Origin: Pavlovales sp. CCMP2436
Lineage: Eukaryota > Haptophyta > Pavlovophyceae > Pavlovales
NCBI GenBank assembly: GCA_026770615.1
Contig: MU631428.1
Location: forward strand, 256,433 to 269,234
DNA length: 12,802 nucleotides
Direction of reading: 5' to 3'
Part shown: piece by piece, positions 7,042 to 12,802 of the stretch
How positions within the stretch are numbered: position 1 is the first letter of the stretch
Layout: each line of letters starts with the position of its first letter
Program-made: the position numbers and the translations under genes
Notes under the pieces: model-generated
The model's input: only the letters and a program-made list of their open reading frames with translations
What the model was told of the DNA's origin: nothing
Databases searched by the model: none

Positions 7042-8529
7042 ATGCCCTCGCCCTGCCGCTCGCCAACCTGGCGGCAGGCACCGCCGCGGCGTGCGCGTCT
7101 CGTCGAGATGGGCGACGTCGTCTCGGGCCTCTACACCGGGCTGAATGCAGTTCTCGACAGCGTCGGGATCGCGGCCGTGCTCTTCAGCTCGCCCGCGCTC
7201 GATCTGCACCTCGACTGCGCTGTTCGCCAGTACCTGCTCGGCTACGTGGCTACGCAGGCGGTGGTAAACATGCTGAGCCACAGCGAGCGGCCAGTGATCT
7301 CGCCTCCAGGGTACGAGGTGTTGCCGGGGCTCTGCGCGCTCATCACCCACATCGCCGACGCGATCACGTCCGACGTGCATACGCACGAGGAGCTTGTCTC
7401 GACCGTTGTGGTAAGCATCGCGCTCGTCAGCGTCGCGTCGGGCTCTCTGCTCGCAGCCATCTCCCGCTGGCCACGAATACTACTCGGTCGGATTCCCGAA
7501 AGCGTCAAGCTGGGCGTCTTCGCGAGCGTGGGCCTTCGCCTTGTCGACTCGGCGGTGCGGCTCACCGCCTTGGTGGGCACCGCCGAGCTGCTCGTGCAAG
7601 GGGACGCGCACGCGTTCGCGCTTGTGCTACCCTCGCTTCTCGCGGCGCTCACGCTCTGGCTTGTGCTCACCTCCACTACCGACCCACGTATCGTCACCGT
7701 GGTTGTGCCTGCGGTGCTCGCGCTCGTCTTCTCACACATACATGTTGCGCGGCTGGCCGCTGGACTCTCGCTGGCCGAGGCGCAGGAGCGCAGGTGGCTG
7801 CTGCCCGCCACGGAGGGCTCACTCTTCGGCTTCTTCGGAGGGCTTGACATGCGCGCCGTGCGCTGGTCGATATTGCTCTCGCCCGCCGCGCTCTTTCATG
7901 TCGCGTCGGCCGCCATCGTGGGCCCGGTGCTTACAACATCGTTAAACCTGTGGCTGCTGCAGCAGTCGCTGCCGCGGCGCGCCCTCGAGATCTCAGCAGA
8001 GGCGCGCAGCCACGGCCTTGCTTGCCTCGCAGCGGGCGCCGCCGCAGGCGCGCCGTGCTATTTCTCCCTCTCGGTCACAGCAGTGCACTACAATAGTGGC
8101 GCGGTCACCTGGATCTCGAGCTGGGTGGCAGTGCTTGTCGCGCTCGCCTTCCTGGTCGTTCCCGCGGGCATGGAGCTCGTCGGCTACCTGCCGCGCGCCA
8201 TCGTGAGCACCATCTGCATCTACGCCGGCTTCGACTTTTTGTGGGACGGTCTCGTGCGCAGTGCTGCTGTGCATGCAGACTTCGCAGCGGTGTGGGTCAC
8301 GTTTGCGCTCTGCAGCACGCGCCTCGGCACGCTCGGCGGTGGCGTGGTCGCGCTCGTGCTGCACACCCTGCTGGTCAGCGCACGGGACGAGATGGTGTTG
8401 GCGACTTTTAACCAGCTGCAGACGCCCGATCAGACGCCGCAGAAAGCACGTGTGCGTGCGGCCGATACCCCGACGGCGACACCCCCACGTACGACGCGGT
8501 CGCGTGCGGCTGACCTGAAATGGGATTGA
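7042..8529 (+). CDS. SulP (SLC26-type) family membrane transporter, no STAS domain
   Basis: The 495-residue product is hydrophobic, with about 12 likely membrane segments. Approximate positions are 27-50, 63-79, 92-110, 118-140, 155-184, 190-211, 217-236, 275-300, 325-347, 356-380, 385-401 and 412-446. The signature lies in the second half: GLACLAAGAAAGAPCYFSLS, then SSWVAVLVALAFLVVPAG, then VGYLPRAIVSTICIYAGFDF. This matches the SulP pattern of a gly-rich helix, a helix break and a 'GYLPR..V...I.....DFL' block. The family moves sulfate or other anions across membranes. Typical members end in a cytosolic STAS domain, but here the last helix is followed by only about 45 charged, Pro/Thr-rich residues. 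The layout recalls fungal Vsb1-like and other divergent SulP proteins. Met23 (7108), just before the first helix, is an equally good start. Third positions are strongly GC-rich, as in RPN8. The substrate cannot be inferred. Confidence 0.83.
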   Translation: MPSPCRSPTWRQAPPRRARLVEMGDVVSGLYTGLNAVLDSVGIAAVLFSSPALDLHLDCAVRQYLLGYVATQAVVNMLSHSERPVISPPGYEVLPGLCALITHIADAITSDVHTHEELVSTVVVSIALVSVASGSLLAAISRWPRILLGRIPESVKLGVFASVGLRLVDSAVRLTALVGTAELLVQGDAHAFALVLPSLLAALTLWLVLTSTTDPRIVTVVVPAVLALVFSHIHVARLAAGLSLAEAQERRWLLPATEGSLFGFFGGLDMRAVRWSILLSPAALFHVASAAIVGPVLTTSLNLWLLQQSLPRRALEISAEARSHGLACLAAGAAAGAPCYFSLSVTAVHYNSGAVTWISSWVAVLVALAFLVVPAGMELVGYLPRAIVSTICIYAGFDFLWDGLVRSAAVHADFAAVWVTFALCSTRLGTLGGGVVALVLHTLLVSARDEMVLATFNQLQTPDQTPQKARVRAADTPTATPPRTTRSRAADLKWD

Positions 8530-8975
8530 GCGAGCGAAGCGTCGGTTTGACACTGCATACTTAATTATATCCATGAGAAAGAGAATTGATTTATTGAGTA
8601 TGCGGTTGCGGCAGCAGAGTTGTAATCGGTGCCAGTCGATAGAACCCAAGAAAAATCACGAGTCCATGCACTTAATCTTGAGTGTCCGATCCGTGTTTTT
8701 AACCCACCGTCCTACGTCCACGTTGAAATGCACACCAGAGGTCCCAGCGGGAGGGCTCTCGCGGTCAGACATGATTATGTTGCAGTGTAAATCTGGGCGC
8801 TATATGCATTGCAACAGACGAGCATCACCTGCGGCGCTATCGAGATACATGTCTGCGCGACGCAGTGTTCAGCGTGCGGGGCCGGGAAGCGATGGCTAAG
8901 GGCCCGCGGTGGATTGGGTCGAACTCGTGCTGAGCACTCCTGGAGAGAACGTGTTGAAATGTCAAATTAATTAAT
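8530..8975. other. 3' flank of the transporter gene, no gene seen
   Basis: The sequence is mixed, with AT-rich parts (8560-8600, 8960-8980). Open frames here are short and have no recognisable product. I see no canonical AATAAA close to the stop on the plus strand; TTAATTATA at 8561-8569 is the only AT-rich candidate for 3'-end processing. Confidence 0.4.
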
Positions 8976-9113
8976 ATGTCTAACAGCTTCAGAGTGTGCC
9001 ACCAGTGCCACTGCAGGTTCCAATTAGCTTTCACAGAACTGGTGTCAAAATCTTTCATCAAGTACCAGGGCATTTTATCCCGGCAGCCTGTGCAGGCTAG
9101 GTTCCAATTTTAA
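8976..9113 (+). CDS. Very short ORF with a CHQC motif, weak candidate
   Basis: An ATG at 8976 opens 45 codons ending in TAA at 9111-9113. The product starts MSNSFRVCHQCHCRFQLAF and ends in RQPVQARFQF. The CxxCxC cluster with His resembles the start of a zinc-binding motif; CHQC is also seen at the start of the CDCA7-type zinc finger. The rest of such a domain is missing, and the opposite strand is open over the same stretch. A short AGGTTCCAATT repeat (from 9014 and from 9099) lies within it. It may be chance or a decayed exon. Confidence 0.2.
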   Translation: MSNSFRVCHQCHCRFQLAFTELVSKSFIKYQGILSRQPVQARFQF

Positions 9114-9137
9114 TACAGGTATATATCTGAACAAAAT

Positions 9138-9476
9138 TTAGAACAGTCAGACGCCAGCTTGAATCCCTGTCAGAAATATATCTGAGCCTGGCTGAATCAG
9201 AGCCGGCGCCGCAGGTGCGCGCGACCCCAGCGAGATAGTGACAAGTGCGCACAGTGCTACCATATCATGTACTGTTCGCGTAGCCCCGGAGTCTTTGAGT
9301 TGTTGGCGGGGGCGCAGCCCCCGCCCAGCCGCCAGTCTAAGGGCGTGCAGCGCCCTCAGACTGGGCCCGCAGGGCCCAGTCTTTAGTGGCAGCAGCCACA
9401 AGCTAGCAGCCGTAGGCCGCCTTGCGCTAATATATTTATAATAGGGATTATTCAAGCTGGCGTCTGACTGTTCTAA
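9138..9476. mobile_element. MITE-like element, 339 bp, with 27-bp perfect terminal inverted repeats
   Basis: The left end (9138-9164) begins TTAGAACAGTCAGACGCCAG and is the exact reverse complement of the right end (9450-9476). Both repeats are then followed inward by CCC, with the right copy carrying two or three extra bases. Taking the ends as GAACAG, each is flanked by TA, compatible with a Tc1/mariner-like target duplication. There is no transposase inside. The interior carries a cluster of GC-rich hairpins (9305-9399) that contrasts sharply with the AT-rich flanks. One open frame crosses much of it but matches nothing and contains the inverted repeat, so I do not call it a gene. Confidence 0.78.
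9305..9399. repeat. Cluster of four consecutive GC-rich hairpins with GCA-containing loops
   Basis: Hairpin 1 pairs GGCGGGGGC with GCCCCCGCC (9305-9313, 9317-9325; loop GCA; perfect). Hairpin 2 pairs AGTCTAAGGGCG with CGCCCTCAGACT (9334-9345, 9351-9362; loop TGCAG; one mismatch). Hairpin 3 pairs AGACTGGGCCC with GGGCCCAGTCT (9358-9368, 9372-9382; loop GCA; perfect). Hairpin 4 pairs GTGGC with GCCAC (9386-9390, 9395-9399; loop AGCA). Hairpins 2 and 3 share the AGACT at 9358-9362, so they cannot both be fully paired. Confidence 0.85.
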
Positions 9477-9575
9477 TATATAATAACATGCAATAATAAT
9501 ATAGCACGGTAGCCGATTTTTTTAAAATAATTTAATTAGACTGACTGGCTGAGCTAAACTGAGTGAGTGAGCTGG

Positions 9576-9634
9576 CTACTCGAACTGCTTGTGGCAGATC
9601 GGGCACAGCACGCGCTTGTCGCCCTTTGAGCTCT
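9576..9634 (-). CDS. Possible last exon ending in a zinc-finger-like CPIC motif
   Basis: On the minus strand a TTCCAG acceptor at 9640-9635 is followed by an in-phase reading SSKGDKRVLCPICHKQFE and a TAG at 9578-9576. The Cys-x2-Cys-His pattern just before the stop resembles half of a zinc-binding site. I could not find a convincing upstream exon: the Cys/His-rich reading near 9740-9785 (containing WCGQHLLCDCG) is suggestive, but no donor links it cleanly. It could be a relic or the 3' exon of an unseen gene. Confidence 0.25.
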
Positions 9635-10307
9635 CTGGAACGACTTGAACACGTACTAGACCCCGCTGACCGCGTAGCGTGTCGGCAGCGTATGGTGTAA
9701 CATGCTAATGCTAAATACAGACGTCAACGTTCAGGGAACGCCCTTGCCCGCAGTCGCAGAGGAGGTGCTGCCCACACCAAGCACGCAGGTATTAAACGAA
9801 TAAATAAGAATCATCATCATCGTCATCATCAAAAAAAAATGGTCGTTGCTTTTGCTGTTGTCTGAAGTGCCCTACAAAAGTCCCTTGATCCGAGTTTTAT
9901 CAACACGTGGATCCGCCATGGAGACCTGTCAGGGGACGGACTTATTAGTTATTTCTAGATATGGAGGATAATTTATTTATTTATTAAGCATTTCTTAAAT
10001 CCTTATAAAATTATTATAATATGAGTATAGTTTACCTATCCCACGGCGGAGATAATATAAGTATCGTAGAACTTTGCTCCGCGGCGACGCCGCGACGGCC
10101 GCTGCGAGATAGGCTACATGTAACTAGTAAACTTTTCACAGTTGGATACTGATGACGTGTCGAACAGTGTGTCACATATGCCCAGTCTTTCCCTTTTTGG
10201 AGCCAAAATGGCTCAGTCTTTGGCAACTGAAGGTACCGGCTGGCAGCTTATTTGGAACAGGGGATTTGGAAGGAATCCCAGCCCGGCGATAGCCGGCGTG
10301 CCAGGAG
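9635..10307. other. AT-rich intergenic stretch, no gene seen
   Basis: This stretch contains a CAT/ATC microsatellite (9811-9830) followed by nine A residues, an ATTT repeat (9971-9985), and a small GC hairpin (CGCGGC-GAC-GCCGCG near 10080). It should include the 3' flank of the minus-strand REV7 gene. No frame gives a credible protein. Confidence 0.45.
9972..9985 (-). terminator. Overlapping AATAAA motifs, possible poly(A) signal for REV7
   Basis: Three overlapping AATAAA hexamers on the minus strand (9977-9972, 9981-9976, 9985-9980) lie about 325 nt downstream of the REV7 stop. AATAAA is the usual signal in many eukaryotes but is not universal in algae. The site may simply be an AT-rich microsatellite. 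Confidence 0.25.
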
Positions 10308-10934
10308 TCACCCACCGGGGGTTGTCGCCTCGACGTAGTGGCTCATCCGGAAGGAGCGCAACGAGACATGCTTCACCGCGTGCACCTCTCTATGGCCGCC
10401 CGTTTGAGCGTCGTCGATGGGCTCCGGGACCCACTTCTCTGCGAGCTGCAGGTCCTCTTGCCGCGTCAGGTCAAAGCTCTCGGGAGTGTGCACGATGATC
10501 GCGAAGGTGGTCTCGCCCAGTGGCCTCGCCAGCCGGTGGTCGAGGCGGCTGATGTGCGAGAGCGAGGCGCGCAGGCCCTGCTCGACGACATCGAGGTCGT
10601 CGTCCGACATCTCGCCCGCAGCCGCGCGCAGCCGCGTGGCGCCGAGGTCGAAGACGTGCCGCTCAAAGGGGACGGGCTCGAAGCCAGCGGCCGGGAGCAG
10701 CACAAGTTCGACCCGCTCCACCGGGCCCTTGGTCATCGCCTCCCGCACGCTGAGCACCGCGTCGCGCAGATATACCTTGAGCGCCGGGTGCCGGGCGATG
10801 CGCACGGGCACGTCGAGCACGCGGCGCGGCTCGAAGAGCTCGGGCGGGTAGACGCCGCGCGCGTGCAGCGTGGCGTGGAAAGCCGCCTCGAGGTATGCCA
10901 TGAGCAGGTCTTCCAGGTCGGAGGAGACGCTCAT
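10308..10934 (-). CDS. REV7: REV7/MAD2L2-like HORMA-domain protein, single exon
   Basis: REV7 is the HORMA subunit that clamps peptides of partners such as REV3 in DNA polymerase zeta (translesion synthesis). In animals it also acts in shieldin. From Met at 10934 the product has 208 residues, close to human MAD2L2 (211). An ATG 14 codons upstream (10976) is also in frame but adds only a Pro-rich leader. The HORMA fold spans nearly the whole protein. Visible landmarks are the first helix LMAYLEAAFHATLHARGVYP, then FEPRRVLDVPVRIARHP, ALKVYLRDAVLSV, VERVELVLLPA, a central helix DDDLDVVEQGLRASLSHIS, and FAIIVHTPE. The safety-belt part contains KWVPEP, whose Trp corresponds to the conserved Trp of human REV7, and it ends in MSHYVEA. 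No intron is needed, unlike RPN8 and the TRPM-like gene. The N-terminus and the VHT...W...YVE spacing favour REV7 over MAD2 itself. Confidence 0.9.
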   Translation of the reverse strand: MSVSSDLEDLLMAYLEAAFHATLHARGVYPPELFEPRRVLDVPVRIARHPALKVYLRDAVLSVREAMTKGPVERVELVLLPAAGFEPVPFERHVFDLGATRLRAAAGEMSDDDLDVVEQGLRASLSHISRLDHRLARPLGETTFAIIVHTPESFDLTRQEDLQLAEKWVPEPIDDAQTGGHREVHAVKHVSLRSFRMSHYVEATTPGG

Positions 10935-11052
10935 GGAGGAGGGAGGGGGGAGGCGCGGCCCTCCCACTGCTGTCACCCTCTTCCCTCTGCTCTGCTCAGC
11001 CGGCCGCCGCCCGCTTCGCTGACAGTCGAATGCGCGTTCTCCCGCGCTCGAC

Positions 11053-11060
11053 TATATATA
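11053..11060 (-). promoter_or_regulatory. TATA-like element upstream of REV7
   Basis: TATATATA lies about 120 nt upstream of the REV7 start at 10934, a sensible distance for a TATA box plus short 5' leader. A second TATATA lies at 11087-11092. Motif only; no transcription start is known. Confidence 0.35.
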
Positions 11061-11127
11061 CAGTAGCCCGAGCTCGGGAGGTCGTGTATATACAGTACCC
11101 CAGGTCGAGCTCATCCCAGGTCGAGCT
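11055..11127. repeat. Two short direct repeats in the REV7 upstream region
   Basis: TATATACAGTA occurs exactly at 11055-11065 and 11087-11097 (32-bp period). CCCAGGTCGAGCT occurs exactly at 11099-11111 and 11115-11127 (16-bp period). They could be binding sites for the divergent promoters or simple local duplications. Confidence 0.7.
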
Positions 11128-11616
11128 AGCCCGAGCGGGGCGGGGGGGGAGGGGAGTTTGGGGGGTCGGTAGATGAGGCCAGCTACAGCTAGAACAAGGG
11201 GAATACTCCCCTGCGATGACTAATTTTTTACTATAATAATATTCTGTTTCACGACTTTTTGCCTACCCCAGGTGCGCCCCACCCGGGGCATTATCGTCGA
11301 GGCTTGAGCCCTAGATGTGACTATCACGCCCGGGGTTCTCAGTTTCTAAGCCAGTTAGTTAGTGTACTAAAAATAATTATTATGGGGGTACTGAATCTGG
11401 AACGCCTGTATTGTACAGTACATCATTGCCTTGAATTGTGGTATCCGCAGTGTGCCGTTCAACAACTAATTAGGTCCCCGAACAAGTATTTCGCTCGGTC
11501 CCCCGAGCAGTTTAGTGGCCTCACCCGTCTTGTAGCATCGTTGCCAGGCCCACCAAATCCTCCATCCCACCAGAATGGCGGCGGTTGACCTTGCCTAGAC
11601 ACCCTCGCCTCCAGCG

Positions 11617-12788
11617 ATGACCGAGAGCCCGGCCTCGCGCCTAAGCTCAGTGGCCGGCCGGTCGAGCCTCAACCCACCTGGCGCCGAGAGCCCTGCCTCG
11701 CGGCGCAGCCCCGCCGCGTCCATTGCCGGCAGCGGCAGCGCACTTTCGCTGGGCGCGCTCTCGCGGTCGGGGAGTGACGTGGGTGCGCGCCTCTCAGGGC
11801 TGCTCCCGGGCCTGAGGATCCTACGGCGATCGCCGTCCGAGCGCGCGTACTCGCAGCTAGGCGAGTCCGTAGGGTCGCAGCTGAGCGAGGTGTCCCAGGC
11901 GGCCAAGTCCCTAGCGGCCACGCGGATCGCGGCGATCTGGCGCGCGCACATGGCGGTGCGGCGCATGCAGCTGGCGCTGATCGAGACCTACAAGCCCTCC
12001 TCCTTCCACACCAAGAAGGGTGAGCCGACGGACTACGGCTCGGTCCTTTTCGAGCAGCACGGCGCCAGAGAGCCGGCGAAGTACATCCGGCTTTCGGACG
12101 ACAGCGACGTGGACCGCGTCGTCGGTCTGATCCGCACTGTGTGGGATGTCCCCGACGCGCAGGTGGTCATCTCGCTGACGGGCGGCGCGCAGGAGCTCAA
12201 GCTCAAGCCGCACGTGCTCGATGTGTTCAACCGCGGCCTCGTGCGGGCGGCGCAGCAGACAAATGCGTGGATCATCACAGGCGGCACAGACACGGGTGTG
12301 ATGAAGCTCGTCGGCGAGGCCGTGCGCGACTACCAGGCCGACGTGCCCTGCATCGGCGTGTCCACCTGGGGCGTGGTGAATGGGCGCGAGCAGCTGAGCG
12401 GCAACCGTGGCACAGAGGAGTTCTACCTTAAGACCAAGCCGGCCGGCCCCGAAGGTGCGGCCCTTACGAGGTCGCGCGCGCCTGTTAGGGAGGAGCAGGA
12501 GGCTAGTCCTGACTGCGTGCCCTGACTGTCCGCCCTGTCTGTCCGCACTAACTGTCCACCCTGGCTGCCCTGACTGCCTGCCTGGCCGCCCTGGCTGTCC
12601 ACTGCCTGCCTGGCTGCCCTGGCTGTCCGCTGCCTGCCTGGCTGCCCTGACTGTCCGCAGGCGCCTCGCTGGAGCCCAACCACACGCACTTCCTGCTTGT
12701 GGACTCGGGCAAGGAGAAGAGCAACGCGTGGGGCGGCGAGATCAACTTCCGCACACGCTTCGAGCAGACCTACTGCCGGCGCAACAAG
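11617..12788 (+). CDS. TRPM-like cation channel, N-terminal part (two exons, 3' partial)
   Basis: Exon 1 (11617-12454) and exon 2 (12661-12788) join in phase 1 to give 322 residues. A donor AAG|GTTTTT then follows at the window end. Residues 1-100 are Ser/Ala/Arg-rich, likely disordered, with ESPASR twice. Residues 104-117 (IAAIWRAHMAVRRM) form a helix resembling a degenerate calmodulin-binding IQ motif. From about 130 the product matches the cytosolic TRPM homology region, a SLOG/LSDAT-type Rossmann-like fold: KYIRLSDDSD, VVISLTGGAQELKLKP, FNRGLVRAA, AWIITGGTDTGVMKLVGEAV, CIGVSTWGVV and, in exon 2, NHTHFLLVDSG followed by EINFRTRFEQ. In animal TRPM channels this region precedes the six-helix pore and helps sense nucleotides, ligands or Ca2+. 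The pore-forming part would lie beyond the window, so channel identity is inferred from this domain. A stand-alone SLOG protein is less likely. Confidence 0.87.
12574..12657 (+). repeat. Three 28-bp tandem units in the TRPM-like intron, ending at the 3' splice site
   Basis: CTGCCTGCCTGGCYGCCCTG followed by RCTGTCCR repeats at 12574-12601, 12602-12629 and 12630-12657. The acceptor CAG occupies 12658-12660, exactly where a fourth unit's CTG would begin. More degenerate CTGTCC(G/A)CC pieces run back to about 12520. The array makes up much of the 206-nt intron (12455-12660). Confidence 0.9.
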
Positions 12789-12789
12789 G

Positions 12790-12802
12790 TTTTTTTTTTT
12801 TT
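12790..12802 (+). repeat. Poly-T run at the window end
   Basis: Thirteen T residues follow the putative exon 2 donor and end the window. This is either the start of intron 2 or a homopolymer at an assembly edge. Confidence 0.6.

Larger units (their letters stand above)
10935..11616. other. Intergenic region between REV7 and the TRPM-like gene (divergent starts)
   Basis: About 680 bp separate the two divergent start codons. It holds the TATA-like site and short direct repeats at 11053-11127, a G-rich run near 11138-11165, and an AT-rich block at 11220-11250. No gene is supported; the long open frame over 11259-11588 lacks an ATG at its start and has no recognisable product. Confidence 0.45.

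Noticed and set aside
7242..7850. 202-codon antisense frame inside the transporter gene
   Set aside because: The Ser/Thr-rich product mirrors GC-rich third positions of the real gene on the plus strand, whose membrane-helix pattern and SulP motifs are clear.
10338..11066. 242-codon plus-strand frame opposite REV7
   Set aside because: It is His/Glu/Arg-rich with no recognisable motifs, and is the shadow of the HORMA-domain gene on the minus strand.
1..12802. tRNA, rRNA or other structural RNA genes
   Set aside because: Scanning by eye for tRNA T-loop-like GGTTCRA boxes with a matching acceptor stem, and for rRNA-like blocks, gave nothing convincing on either strand. A covariance-model search would settle this.

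Overview
The window looks like nuclear DNA of a GC-rich single-celled eukaryote, probably a microalga. Genes are separated by long non-coding stretches. Two or three of them are split by short GT-AG introns with GC-rich donors (GTGCGC, GTGAGC, GTAAGC) and GCAG/CGCAG acceptors. The products are eukaryotic: a 26S proteasome lid subunit, a HORMA protein of translesion synthesis, and a TRPM-type channel N-terminus. A haptophyte or stramenopile alga would fit the base composition and intron style, but I cannot assign a taxon from sequence alone.

Layout. Positions 1-284 (minus) hold a possible N-terminal exon of an unrecognised gene running off the left edge. Positions 285-2965 hold no convincing gene: a GC-rich low-complexity tract, a degenerate duplicated segment, a strong hairpin, and a large 53-54 bp minisatellite (about 1706-2510). 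Positions 2966-3756 (plus) hold a possible small gene for a coiled-coil protein with one membrane helix; its reading frame appears to break once. Positions 4387-6110 (minus) hold a complete five-exon RPN8/PSMD7 gene, with a 22-bp tandem array filling its last intron. Positions 6390-6660 hold short tandem repeats next to a small inverted-repeat element. Positions 7042-8529 (plus) hold an apparently intronless SulP-type transporter. Positions 9138-9476 hold a second inverted-repeat element packed with GC-rich hairpins. Positions 10308-10934 (minus) hold an intronless REV7/MAD2L2 gene with a TATA-like site upstream. Positions 11617-12788 (plus) hold the first two exons of a TRPM-like channel, cut off by the window end at a poly-T run.

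The genes do not form an operon or an obvious pathway. RPN8 (protein turnover), the SulP transporter (anion transport), REV7 (DNA damage tolerance) and the TRPM-like channel (ion signalling) are independent transcription units. The most distinctive features lie between and inside genes: two introns largely made of minisatellite arrays that abut a splice site, and two non-autonomous inverted-repeat elements, one carrying consecutive GCA-loop hairpins.
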